A DNA stretch of 64,000 bases from CBDBBY01 sp965203795. Its GTDB lineage: Bacteria; Pseudomonadota; Alphaproteobacteria; Rhodobacterales; Rhodobacteraceae. Numbering within the stretch: position 1 is the first letter of the stretch; every line of letters begins with the position of its first letter. Below, in pieces: positions 35,438 to 44,375 of this stretch. Under the pieces are notes generated by a model. It made no database searches. It saw only the letters and a program-made list of their open reading frames with translations, and was not told the origin of the DNA. A program made the position numbers and the translations under genes. Location: assembly GCA_965203795.1 (NCBI GenBank), contig OZ241915.1:1240001-1304000 (forward strand), written 5' to 3'.

Positions 35438-35905
35438 ATGAAAGAGTTTCGTGCCTTTGAGCCGCGGAACGGGCAACGACGGGCAGACTGAACTACCTCT
35501 CGCACGTCCGCGGGGTCGGTAGCGAAAGTCGGGACCGGAAACGAAGCAGCAGAAAGCCTTGTTCTCCGACCGGAAGCCACCCCGGCGGGCAACGGCAGGC
35601 TGAAGCCGCCAGCGGTCGATACGCCGGAATCCTTCCCACCGTGAGGCCCTGCGCTCGCGCTTCCGCAATCGCGCTGCGGGTGCGTTCTTTCCTGCGCGAA
35701 CCCGTCTTGCGGCGGAAAGGCGGCTGTCAGCGCGATTGACGATGAGTTTTCCGGCGAACTGGCGCGGATTGGCGGCTACCGATCTCGAAGCGGGTCCAGA
35801 GTTACCCGACGTGCTTGCCCGGTCTCGGCTTACGCTGTCCGCGGTCCAAGTGTTCGGTTCGCTGGCGGCGGCAGCCGGGCCATCGCGAGGGCAAAGGACA
35901 ATCGA
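35438..35905. other. Intergenic, no gene recognised
   Basis: 468 bases after higA with no supported reading frame, RNA gene or clear repeat on either strand. Several stops in each frame suggest degraded coding DNA or long untranslated sequence. Confidence 0.4.
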
Positions 35906-36312
35906 ATGACTGAATGGACATGGAAGCGGGCCATCCGGCTCGGGCTGGCGGCCGTTGCGCTGGCGGCCAGCGCAATCGCTGCCGCCGCGCAAGACCTTCC
36001 GCCGCTGCACGAAGCGGCATCAAACGGAGCGGAAAGCGGCGTGCGCTCGCTGCTCGAAGCGGGGGCGGATCCGAACGCCGAGTACGAATTCGAAAGAACG
36101 CCGCTGCATTGGGCGGCTGCCCAACGCGCAACCGGCTTGTATGGCAAGGCGAGCTTATGGGGGAGTATGCCGCCATTGCCCGAATGCTGCTTGAGGCTGG
36201 CGCGGACGTGAACGCCGTCGATGACGATGGCGAAACGCCGCTGTTCGAAGCGTTGTCCAAGGGAAACGACGTCGTTGCCGCGTTGTTGCGCGCAGCGGGC
36301 GGGAGCTATTGA
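35906..36312 (+). CDS. Secreted ankyrin-repeat protein, frameshifted
   Basis: The first part begins MTEWTWKRAIRLGLAAVALA, a signal peptide cleaved near AAAQ. It is followed by PLHEAASNGAESGVRSLLEA and GADPN, then TPLHWAAAQ, one and a half ankyrin repeats. The second part is in another frame: EYAAIARMLLEAGADVNAVD and DDGETPLFEALSKGNDVVAA. One base is missing between about 36,125 and 36,165; repaired length is about 135 residues. It likely binds protein partners in the periplasm, if functional. Confidence 0.65.
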
Positions 36313-36504
36313 AACGATGCCCGCCAGTGCGCCTTCCCGGCGGCTTGCTTCCGGCCCCGGACACTGAGCTGCAAGGCCGGTTGCCTGAAGGCCAGGTGCT
36401 CCCGGAACGACTTGATGTCGCTGCCACCAAATCGACCGGGCGGAAAGTCCCCGGCAGTCCTGAACCTATCGAACCCAGTCAACACATTGAAACAAAACAT
36501 GAAC

Positions 36505-36534
36505 TTGCGCGACGATTCAGTGGTGTGATACGAT
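36505..36534 (+). promoter_or_regulatory. Candidate sigma-70-like promoter
   Basis: TTGCGC (36,505-36,510) and TACGAT (36,529-36,534) are 18 bases apart, 86 bases before the binding-protein start. The surrounding 60 bases are AT-rich compared with the rest. It would serve the whole importer/catabolic cluster. Confidence 0.3.
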
Positions 36535-36619
36535 TCCTGGTCGAAGGTAGAGCAATCTGTTGATGTCGATCACGCGATTGCTGGACCCGGTACCGAATAA
36601 AACTCGCAAGGAGGACGAT

Positions 36620-37873
36620 ATGCGAATGAAGTATCTAACGGCCTTGACCGCGGCAGCGCTCATGTCCGTCGGCGCGGCGCAAGCCCAATCCGTGAAGGTC
36701 GGCGTGCTTTCTACCCTTGAAGGAACCTATACAGTTCTCGGGGAAGACGGCATTCGCGGGCTTCAGGTTGCCATGGATAGGGCCGGCGGAATGGCCGGCG
36801 GCCGCGAGATTGAGCTCATAATTGCAGCGACCGATGCCAGCCCGGACAGCGCCGTGCGCGCTGCGCGGAAAGTGGTGGAGCAGGACGGCGTCGAAATCGT
36901 TATCGGCCCGCTCTCCGGCTCCGAAGGAATCGCGCTTCGCGATTATTCGAAAACCCAGCCGCAGACGACCTTCATCAACGGCATCTCCGGCGCACAGGAA
37001 ACGACTTATGTCAATCCGTCCGAAAACTTCTTCCGCTTCAATATTGACGGCGCGCAGATGTCGGCGGGTCTCGGCTCCTACATCTACAACGAAAAAGGCT
37101 ACGAGACGATTGCCACTGTCGGTGAAGACTATTCTTTCATCTACACGCAGGTTTTCGGCCTGGCGCTGGAATTCTGCCAAGCGGGCGGCGAAATCACCGA
37201 ACGCTTGTGGGTGCCGCTCGGAACGAAGGATTTCGCGTCGATCATCGCCGCGCTGCCGGATGACGTTGACGCCATCTATCTCGGCCTTGGCGGCGGCGAC
37301 GCCGTAAACTTCCTCAACCAGTACCAGCAGGCAGGAGGCGACGCCAACCTGATCGGCGGGACAATCATGGTTGACGGCTCAGTGCTGTCCTCGAAGGGCT
37401 CTGCCAAAGAGGCCTTGATCGGCGTTCCTTCGTCAGGTCCGCAAGCCGACGACTGGGACAACCCGAACTGGCAAGCCTACGTCAAGCACTACCAGGACCT
37501 CTTTCCGCCTGAGAAGCGGTTCCCGTCGCCGTCGCTGCTCGCAACCGGCTATTACAACGCTACCACGGCGATGGTGCGTTGCTTGGATGAAGTGGGCGGC
37601 GACCTGTCGGATGGCCAGGCTGCGTTCCGCGGGTGCCTTGCCAATCTTGTCATGGACGATGCGCCGAACGGCCGGATCTCGTTGGACGAGAACCGGCAGG
37701 CAATCGGAACCAACTTCATTACCGAGGTTGTTGAACTTGACGACGGCACACTGTCCAACAAGCTCGTAAAGGTCGTTGGCAACGTCAACCAGACCCTCGG
37801 GTTCGACAAGGATACGTTTGCAAGCATCGGCCTTCCGAGCCGGGAAGTCCCTGCTTGCAAGGCTTCCTACTGA
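36620..37873 (+). CDS. ABC transporter periplasmic binding protein (LivK-like), second system
   Basis: A 417-residue protein with a signal peptide (MRMKYLTALTAAALMSVG, cleaved near AQAQ). The mature part is a type 1 periplasmic binding fold: VKVGVLSTLEGTYTVLGEDG, VVEQDGVEIVIGPLSGSEGI, TVGEDYSFIYTQVFG, and AIYLGLGGGDAVNFLNQYQQ. AAGGAGG at 36,608-36,614 sets the start. It belongs with the LivHMGF genes that begin 640 bases downstream across an ISNCY remnant. In related clusters such proteins carry aromatic or amide solutes; the ligand here is unknown. Confidence 0.88.
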   Translation: MRMKYLTALTAAALMSVGAAQAQSVKVGVLSTLEGTYTVLGEDGIRGLQVAMDRAGGMAGGREIELIIAATDASPDSAVRAARKVVEQDGVEIVIGPLSGSEGIALRDYSKTQPQTTFINGISGAQETTYVNPSENFFRFNIDGAQMSAGLGSYIYNEKGYETIATVGEDYSFIYTQVFGLALEFCQAGGEITERLWVPLGTKDFASIIAALPDDVDAIYLGLGGGDAVNFLNQYQQAGGDANLIGGTIMVDGSVLSSKGSAKEALIGVPSSGPQADDWDNPNWQAYVKHYQDLFPPEKRFPSPSLLATGYYNATTAMVRCLDEVGGDLSDGQAAFRGCLANLVMDDAPNGRISLDENRQAIGTNFITEVVELDDGTLSNKLVKVVGNVNQTLGFDKDTFASIGLPSREVPACKASY

Positions 37874-37889
37874 AAGCACGTAGCTGGAA

Positions 37890-37913
37890 GTTCCGGGCCA
37901 GCTGGCCCGGAAC
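37890..37913 (+). terminator. Perfect 24-base palindrome after binding-protein gene
   Basis: GTTCCGGGCCA (37,890-37,900) and TGGCCCGGAAC (37,903-37,913) are exact inverse arms around GC, 17 bases after the stop. There is no T run, so it may act as an mRNA 3'-end stabiliser or a rho-assisted terminator. Confidence 0.5.
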
Positions 37914-37984
37914 GCTCCCTCCAGGAGGGTCTGAAGCCCGGCCAGCATAACACTTGCTGCTTCGCGTCGAATGCTGCGGCCTGC

Positions 37985-38330
37985 CGCCGAACGAATAGTG
38001 TCGCGCGGCCAGCTTCCCGGCGACGTTCCGGAAGGACGCGCTCGTCGAGCAGCCGAAGCGGTTCGGCCCGTGCCGCCTCGCACGCCCCGCTCGCCTGAAG
38101 GCTGGGCAGGACCGCCGGAATGCCTTCCCGGGACTTTGCGTTCAGCTCGGTCGATCCGTTGTCGGTCGAGCCCAGCCGCGATTGCTTCTCAGCGGCCTCG
38201 CGCATGCCGGCCACATCCGAGGATTTGCGGAAACCCGCCGATTTGGCGGCGAATTCAAATGAAACCTGCCGCATTCCAGGAATCCCCGCAAGCGGGAATT
38301 CAAGATTCAGGTCGGAAATTCAATGCGTTG
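37985..38330 (-). pseudogene. ISNCY 5' remnant, inverted
   Basis: On the minus strand the text MREAAEKQSRLGSTDNGSTE then LNAKSREGIPAVLPSLQAS and LLDERVLPERRREAGR parallels the ISNCY N-terminus (MRKVVEEQSWLGSVDIGSIK, LDAKSRDDIPAVLIGLQAI, LLDARVLPDRRRDTGR). CAACGCATTGAAT at 38,330-38,318 marks its left end. It sits between the binding-protein gene and livH. Confidence 0.75.
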
Positions 38331-38514
38331 TCATGCATTCATCCGAATGCAATTCGAATCCGTCCGCGAGCGGCTGACGGGTTTGCCGAATCCCCGGCTC
38401 TTTCGTAATTTGCGATTTCCGGCGGGGATTCTATACGGTTGCTCCGGGGAGGGCGGCGCCGATGGCTCGATGCAGCTGCAAAGGCGGAGGCGTTCCGCAG
38501 TCGGCGGCGGCGCG

Positions 38515-39525
38515 ATGAGACGGTTCGTCGACCGGCACCCTGTATGGTCCAGTGCGATTTTCATCGTGGCCGCGGCTCTTCTTTGGGCGATCTTCGCAAT
38601 TTGGCCGGATTGGCTGACGGATTTGATCGGCCGGAAAAAAGTCTTTCTGAATGCGCTCTTCAACGGAATAACCCTCGGCGGCCTCTATTTTCTTGTCGCC
38701 AGCGGGTTCACCCTCATATTCGGGCTGATGCGCAATGTAAATCTGGCCCACGGATCCCTCTATCTGCTGGGCGGATACATCGGGTACGAGATTGGAGACC
38801 TTACCGGACTATGGCTGTTGGCGTTTCCGGTCGCATTTGTAGTCGTCGGTGCACTGGGGGTGCTCCTGCAAGTCTTCGTCTTCCGCAGAATGGAGGGGCA
38901 GGATTTGCGCCAGACGCTTGTCACAATCGGGATTTCTATTGTGATGGCGGATTTGATGCTTTGGATATGGGGAGGCGATTTCTACAACATCGTGCCTCCT
39001 GATTGGCTCAACGGGCCGATGAACACTTTCTTCGTAACCGCGGTCAAGCGGTCCGGCGATCTTGTATTTCTTAAATACCCGCTGGTCCGCGTGGCAATCT
39101 TCGCCGCGTCGGTCGCAGTCGGCGTTGGCATGTGGCTGCTGTTGAATCGCACGCGCATCGGCATGCTGGTCCGCGCCGGCGTGGATGACCGTGACATGCT
39201 GTCGGCGACGGGGACCCGCATCCAGCTTGTTTTTGTCGCCGTGTTCGCGTTCGGCGCCGGGCTTGCCGGCATCGCCGGCGTGGTCGGCGGCACTTTCCAA
39301 TCGATCGCGCCCGGCGAGGACATTCGCTTCCTTTTGGCGTCGCTGGTTGTCGTCATCGTCGGCGGCATGGGGTCGATCACCGGCGCGGCGCTCGGCGCGC
39401 TGCTGATCGGCTTGGCCGAGCAGTTCGGGTCGGTTTATTTCCCGACATACGCGGTCGTTTTGACGTTCCTGATCATGGTTCTCGTGCTGGCGTTCCGCCC
39501 GCGCGGGCTTATGGGCAGGGGCTGA
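38515..39525 (+). CDS. livH: ABC transporter permease LivH, second system
   Basis: A 336-residue membrane protein: NALFNGITLGGLYFLVASGF, GLMRNVNLAHGSLYLLGGYI, RTRIGMLVRAGVDDRDMLSA (coupling region) and VVVIVGGMGSITGAALGALL are LivH hallmarks. An N-terminal extra membrane segment (WSSAIFIVAAALLWAIFAIW) precedes the usual start. Its stop is 3 bases before livM. Upstream the ISNCY remnant may have separated it from the binding-protein promoter. Confidence 0.9.
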   Translation: MRRFVDRHPVWSSAIFIVAAALLWAIFAIWPDWLTDLIGRKKVFLNALFNGITLGGLYFLVASGFTLIFGLMRNVNLAHGSLYLLGGYIGYEIGDLTGLWLLAFPVAFVVVGALGVLLQVFVFRRMEGQDLRQTLVTIGISIVMADLMLWIWGGDFYNIVPPDWLNGPMNTFFVTAVKRSGDLVFLKYPLVRVAIFAASVAVGVGMWLLLNRTRIGMLVRAGVDDRDMLSATGTRIQLVFVAVFAFGAGLAGIAGVVGGTFQSIAPGEDIRFLLASLVVVIVGGMGSITGAALGALLIGLAEQFGSVYFPTYAVVLTFLIMVLVLAFRPRGLMGRG

Positions 39526-39528
39526 TCA

Positions 39529-40590
39529 ATGGCCGTCGTGGAGACCGGGATCGCGGTCGAGGAATCGTCCGGCCGGAGCTGGCTTGAACGCATCCCGGCA
39601 GCGTATTGGATTGTCGGATTCGTGCTCGTCGTGATGCCGACCTTCGCGTCCAACTTCGTCCTCTACCAGATTTTCGGCTGGTCATTCATTCTTGGCGTAA
39701 TCGCCCTCAGCCTTGTTTTTCTAGGCGGCTACGGCGGAATGGTCAGCCTCGCCCAAATGACGATCGCCGGCTCCGCCGGATACATGCTGGCGATATTCGG
39801 CCCAAGCGCGATCACCGGCATCTCCATGGCCTGGCCTTGGTATTTCGCGATTCCGGTCGCGTTGTGCATCGCCATCGCGCTCGGGACGCTCACAGGCTGG
39901 CTCGCGGTGCGAACCGAGGGCATATACACGATCATGATCACGCTCGCGATCGCCGCCGCGTTCTTCTATTTCACACGCCAGAACTATACGATCTTCAACG
40001 GATTTTCCGGGTTCAACGGCGTTCTGCCTCCGATGCTTTTCGGCGTCGATTGGAGCGGCCCGATAGCGTTCTACTACCTCACGCTTTTCTGGGCGGTTGT
40101 CGCATATTTCGCCGTGCTGTACCTTTCCCGCGCGCCGTTCGGCCTCGCGCTGCAGGGCGTCCGCGACAATCAGCGGCGAATGTCGGCGCTTGGATACAAC
40201 GCGACGGCGCATCGAGTCGCGGCATACGCGTTCGCCGCGCTTCTAGCCGGTGTAGGCGGCATCCTTCTGACTTGGCAATCGGGGCAGATTTCGCCCGGCA
40301 CCGTTGGAATCGGGCCCGCTATCGATATCCTCGTCATCGCGGTCATCGGGGGGCTGAGCCATCCGGTCGGCGCGTTCATCGGCGCGTTCATTTACGTGAT
40401 CCTCAAGACTTTCGCGCTTGATGCGCTGGTCGCCGTGGGCTTGGCAGGCGAAAGGTTCCAGCTTCTCATCGGGCTGGGGTTCCTGGTCATCGTTTTCTGG
40501 TCGCCGGACGGAATCCTCGGGCTTTGGGCGCGCTGGCGCGAAAGCAGGAAAATCGACCGGCTGATCGACGGCGGCGGAGGAACGCCGTGA
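39529..40590 (+). CDS. livM: ABC transporter permease LivM, second system
   Basis: A 353-residue membrane protein with IFGWSFILGVIALSLVFLGG, GGMVSLAQMTIAGSAGYMLA, LAVRTEGIYTIMITLAIAAA and LALQGVRDNQRRMSALGYNA (coupling helix). It forms the channel with LivH. The livG start overlaps its stop (GTGA). Confidence 0.9.
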   Translation: MAVVETGIAVEESSGRSWLERIPAAYWIVGFVLVVMPTFASNFVLYQIFGWSFILGVIALSLVFLGGYGGMVSLAQMTIAGSAGYMLAIFGPSAITGISMAWPWYFAIPVALCIAIALGTLTGWLAVRTEGIYTIMITLAIAAAFFYFTRQNYTIFNGFSGFNGVLPPMLFGVDWSGPIAFYYLTLFWAVVAYFAVLYLSRAPFGLALQGVRDNQRRMSALGYNATAHRVAAYAFAALLAGVGGILLTWQSGQISPGTVGIGPAIDILVIAVIGGLSHPVGAFIGAFIYVILKTFALDALVAVGLAGERFQLLIGLGFLVIVFWSPDGILGLWARWRESRKIDRLIDGGGGTP

Positions 40591-41378
40591 ACACCCCCGT
40601 CAACGTGGCCGACCGCCTCAGCGCTTCCGGCACGGCGAACGCGCTCGAGCTCCGCGGCGTCTCCAAACTGTTCGGCGCGCTGGCGGCGCTCCAGGACATC
40701 AACATCACGGTCAAGCCGGGGGAGCGGCGCGCCGTGCTCGGCTCGAACGGCGCGGGCAAAACGACGCTCTTCAACTGCATCACCGGGGATTTCCTGGCCA
40801 CGACAGGAAACATCCGGTTTTTCGGCGAGGACATTTCCGACTTTCCGCCCCATGACCGAATCCGCCGGGGGCTGCGCCGCACCTACCAGATTTCGCTGCT
40901 TTTCACCGGGCTGAGCGTAATCGACAACGTCTACCTCGCTTGCGTGGGCGTCTCGCGCAGCCGGTTTTCCTTTCTGCGCCCAGGCCGGAACGACGCGTTG
41001 CTGGCATCGGCCGACGATCTTGTGGACGTGGTTCATTTGACCGACGAGCGCGACACCCTCGTCGCGAACCTGTCCTACGGCCAGCAGCGCCAGCTTGAAA
41101 TCGCAATGGCGCTTGCCGGCGCGCCGAGGTTCGTCCTGTTCGACGAGCCCGCTGCAGGGCTGTCGCCGCCCGAGCGCAGCGAACTCGTGGAAATCCTGAC
41201 CAGCCTGCCAGCGCACATGGGCTACATCATCATCGAGCACGATATGGATGTCGCGCTCAGGGTCGCCGAAAGCGTGACGATGATGCACAACGGCCGGATA
41301 TTCAAAGAAGGAAAGCCCGCGGAAATCGAAGAGGACCCGGAAGTCCAGGCGCTCTACCTCGGGAATGAGGATGGCTGA
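40587..41378 (+). CDS. livG: ABC transporter ATPase LivG, second system
   Basis: A 263-residue ATPase from GTG at 40,587: Walker A GSNGAGKTT, LivG-type RRGLRRTYQISLLFTGLSVI, signature LSYGQQRQLEIAMALAG, Walker B FVLFDEPAAGL and H-loop IIEHDMDVAL. It overlaps both neighbours, so the importer genes are translationally coupled. Confidence 0.92.
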   Translation: MNTPVNVADRLSASGTANALELRGVSKLFGALAALQDINITVKPGERRAVLGSNGAGKTTLFNCITGDFLATTGNIRFFGEDISDFPPHDRIRRGLRRTYQISLLFTGLSVIDNVYLACVGVSRSRFSFLRPGRNDALLASADDLVDVVHLTDERDTLVANLSYGQQRQLEIAMALAGAPRFVLFDEPAAGLSPPERSELVEILTSLPAHMGYIIIEHDMDVALRVAESVTMMHNGRIFKEGKPAEIEEDPEVQALYLGNEDG

Positions 41379-43539
41379 GCGCAGCGGCGTCCCCGCGCTG
41401 GAGGTCCACGACCTCAATGTCTACTACGGGCATTCGCATGCGCTGCAGGGTGTGACGCTGCGGCTGGACCGCGGCGTGCTTTCCGTCGTTGGCCGGAACG
41501 GCATGGGCAAGACCACTCTGTGCATGGCGATCATGGGTCTTGTCCCGGTTGCGTCGGGAGACATCTCGTTCGGCGGCCAGTCGCTCGTTGGCAAGAGCCC
41601 CGCCGAGATCGCGCGGCTTGGCATCGGCTACGTTCCGCAGGGGCGGCGGCTGTGGCCGTCGCTCACGGTCGACGAGCACCTTCGCTTGGTCGGCAGCCGA
41701 GGCGGCGCGTGGTCGCGGGAACGGATTTATTCGACTTTCCCGAGACTTGCGGAACGGAGATCCAACGGCGGCGCGCAATTGTCAGGGGGCGAGCAGCAAA
41801 TGCTCGCCATCGCGAGGGCGCTCCTGCTGAATCCGAAGCTGCTTGTCATGGATGAGCCGACGGAAGGCCTGGCTCCCGTCATCGTCCAGCAGGTCGAAGA
41901 CATGCTCGTCCGGCTTGGACAGGAAGGCGGCATCGAGGTTCTGGTGATCGAGCAGAACATCGGCGTGGCCTGTGCCGTGGCCGAAAGCATCGGCATCATG
42001 GTCAACGGCCGAATCAATCGAGTCATGGAGAGCGGCGTCCTGGCCGGCAACCGGGACCTTCAGCAGGCAATGCTCGGCGTCGGCAGGCATGCCCATGACG
42101 AAACCCCCGACGCGGCGCTCGGCGAGGAGCCGCCTGCGCCGAGGCATCCGGCCGAGCTTTCCCGGATATACCTGTCCAATCCGTCAACGCCGTCGCGCTG
42201 GTCCCGCCCGGCGCCGGTGCGCGTGATTGAAGGTTCGGCGCGGACGATGACGCCGGAGCCGGTTGCGCGTCCGGCGCGCGCCGCGGTCGCCCGTTCCCGC
42301 GGAACCGGTGTCGTCCTTGTCTGCGGGACGCTGGACACCAAAGGGCCTGAGCTGAGATTCATCCGCGACATCATCAAGGGCGAAGGCGTAAATGTCCGCA
42401 TGGTCGACCTGTCGACATCGGGCAAGCCATCGGGCGCGGATATCCCGCCATACGCCGTCGCGGGGTTTCATCGGCGCGGGGCCGCCGGGGTCTTCACCGG
42501 CGACCGCGGGTCGGCGGTCGCGGCGATGACCGAATCGTTCGAACGCTGGATGATGCACCAGGACAATGTCGCCGGCGTGATTTCCGCGGGCGGCACGGGC
42601 GGCACCGCCATGGTGGCCCCGGCATTCCGATCGCTCCGGGTAGGCGTGCCGAAGTTCATCATTTCGACGGTGGCGAGCGGCAACACGGGGCAGTACGTCG
42701 GTCCGGCGGACATCACGATGATGCATTCGGTAGCGGACGTTCAGGGGCTCAATTCGATTTCGCGCGAGGTCCTGGCGAACGGCGCGCATGCGATTTCAGG
42801 CATGGTGAAGGGACAGTGGAGAAAAGGCGCGTCCGCCGATGACAAGCCCGCGGTCGGCTTGACGATGTTCGGCGTAACGACGCCCTGCGTGCAGATGGTG
42901 ACTGATGCATTGCAGGGGGACTTCGATTGCCTGGTCTTCCACGCCACCGGGATCGGCGGTCGGTCGATGGAAAAGCTTCTCGACAACGGGATGTTGTCGG
43001 CCGTGATCGATCTGACCACCACGGAGGTCTGCGATATGCTCGCCGGGGGAGTCTTCGCCGCCGATGAAGACCGGTTCGGCGCGCCAATCCGCGCCGGCCT
43101 GCCGTACATCGGGGCTTGCGGCGCGCTCGACATGGTGAACTTCAATGCCCCTGAAACCGTGCCCGAGCGCTATCGCGACCGCACGTTTTACGAGCACAAC
43201 CCTCAAATTACGCTGATGCGCACTTCAGTGGAGGAGAACGCGGAGATCGGCCGCTGGATCGGCCAGCGACTCAATCAAATGACGGGTCCGGTCCGGTTTT
43301 TCCTGCCCGAAGGCGGGGTATCGCTGCTTGACGCGCCGGGGCAGCCGTTCTGGGACCCGGCGGCCGACGCCGCATTGTTCGGGGCGCTGGAGGAAACCGT
43401 TCGTCCGAGCTCAAGCCGCCGGCTCATACGGGTGCCGAACAATGTCAACGACCCGGAATTCGCTCAGCTGGTCGTCAGGACATTCCGGGAGTTTCACACC
43501 GCCGGTCGGCGCGCGAGCGTCGGGGAAAGCCATGTTTGA
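41365..43539 (+). CDS. LivF ATPase fused to Tm-1-like/UPF0261 domain
   Basis: A 724-residue fusion. Residues 1-240 are LivF: Walker A GRNGMGKTT, signature LSGGEQQMLAIARALL, Walker B LLVMDEPTEGLAP, VIEQNIGVA. A linker rich in Pro, Arg and Ala (about 240-312) contains SRIYLSNPSTPSRWSRPAPV. Residues 315-724 are a full UPF0261 domain: VVLVCGTLDTKGPELRFIRD, GVISAGGTGGTAMVAPAFRS, FIISTVASGNTGQYVGPADI, TMFGVTTPCVQMVTDAL and GALDMVNFNAPETVPERYRD. This is the ATP-binding domain of tomato Tm-1. No stop or frameshift separates the halves. Its enzymatic role is unknown; fusion ties it physically to the importer. Confidence 0.9.
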   Translation: MRMAERSGVPALEVHDLNVYYGHSHALQGVTLRLDRGVLSVVGRNGMGKTTLCMAIMGLVPVASGDISFGGQSLVGKSPAEIARLGIGYVPQGRRLWPSLTVDEHLRLVGSRGGAWSRERIYSTFPRLAERRSNGGAQLSGGEQQMLAIARALLLNPKLLVMDEPTEGLAPVIVQQVEDMLVRLGQEGGIEVLVIEQNIGVACAVAESIGIMVNGRINRVMESGVLAGNRDLQQAMLGVGRHAHDETPDAALGEEPPAPRHPAELSRIYLSNPSTPSRWSRPAPVRVIEGSARTMTPEPVARPARAAVARSRGTGVVLVCGTLDTKGPELRFIRDIIKGEGVNVRMVDLSTSGKPSGADIPPYAVAGFHRRGAAGVFTGDRGSAVAAMTESFERWMMHQDNVAGVISAGGTGGTAMVAPAFRSLRVGVPKFIISTVASGNTGQYVGPADITMMHSVADVQGLNSISREVLANGAHAISGMVKGQWRKGASADDKPAVGLTMFGVTTPCVQMVTDALQGDFDCLVFHATGIGGRSMEKLLDNGMLSAVIDLTTTEVCDMLAGGVFAADEDRFGAPIRAGLPYIGACGALDMVNFNAPETVPERYRDRTFYEHNPQITLMRTSVEENAEIGRWIGQRLNQMTGPVRFFLPEGGVSLLDAPGQPFWDPAADAALFGALEETVRPSSSRRLIRVPNNVNDPEFAQLVVRTFREFHTAGRRASVGESHV

Positions 43540-44359
43540 CCGCAGCGAGTTGATGGGCAAATTTCGTGCCATGCGCGACGCGGGGGCGCCCATAATAGGC
43601 GGCGGCGCCGGAACCGGCCTTTCCGCCAAGTGCGAAGAGGCGGGCGGGATAGACCTTATCGTGATCTACAATTCGGGTCGCTACCGGATGGCCGGCCGCG
43701 GGTCGCTCGCCGGGCTGATGCCTTACGGGGACGCCAACGGCGTGGTGATGGAGATGGCGGGCGAAGTGCTTCCGGTCGTCAAGCATACACCGGTCCTTGC
43801 CGGCGTTTGCGCCACGGATCCATTCCGGCTGATGGACAGGTTTCTGGATGATGTGAAGGCCATAGGTTTCTCCGGCGTCCAGAATTTTCCGACAGTCGGT
43901 CTCATCGACGGGACATTCCGCAAGAATATCGAAGAGACCGGAATGGGATACGGCCACGAGGTCGACATGATCGCGATGGCTGCGGGAAAGGGCCTGCTGA
44001 CTACGCCCTACGTTTTCTCCGAAGGCGACGCCGCGGCGATGGCCAAGGCCGGAGCGGACATCATTGTTGCCCACCTCGGGCTCACGACGGGCGGCAGCAT
44101 CGGGGCCGGGACCGCGGTCACACTCGAAGATGCGCCGACTTTGACGGACAAATGGGCCGCCGCGGCGCTGGAGGTCAACCCGGACGCCATCGTGCTCGTG
44201 CACGGCGGTCCGGTCGCCATGCCCGAGGACGCCGACTTCGTGTTGAAAAACACCGCGAACTGCCATGGATTCTACGGCGCGTCGTCCATGGAGCGCTTGC
44301 CGACCGAAGTCGCTTTGACGGCGCAGACGGCGGAATTCAAGAAGATCGGTCGCCATTGA
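43532..44359 (+). CDS. Tm-1 C-terminal-like TIM-barrel protein (PEP hydrolase family)
   Basis: A 275-residue TIM barrel of the phosphoenolpyruvate hydrolase-like family: APIIGGGAGTGLSAKCEEAG, GIDLIVIYNSGRYRMAGRGS, VKHTPVLAGVCATDPFRLMD, GFSGVQNFPTVGLIDG, AGADIIVAHLGLTTGGSIGA, and ANCHGFYGASSMERLP. Its start overlaps the preceding stop by eight bases. In plant Tm-1 this barrel and UPF0261 form one protein; here they are neighbours. The reaction is not established; a C-C lyase or isomerase on a keto acid is a reasonable guess. Confidence 0.88.
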   Translation: MFDRSELMGKFRAMRDAGAPIIGGGAGTGLSAKCEEAGGIDLIVIYNSGRYRMAGRGSLAGLMPYGDANGVVMEMAGEVLPVVKHTPVLAGVCATDPFRLMDRFLDDVKAIGFSGVQNFPTVGLIDGTFRKNIEETGMGYGHEVDMIAMAAGKGLLTTPYVFSEGDAAAMAKAGADIIVAHLGLTTGGSIGAGTAVTLEDAPTLTDKWAAAALEVNPDAIVLVHGGPVAMPEDADFVLKNTANCHGFYGASSMERLPTEVALTAQTAEFKKIGRH

Positions 44360-44375
44360 CCGAAGAGGATGGAAG

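Noticed and set aside
35438..35905. Possible small RNA or toxin-antitoxin partner after higA
   Set aside because: No promoter-terminator pair or stable hairpin could be drawn, and no frame has start signals.
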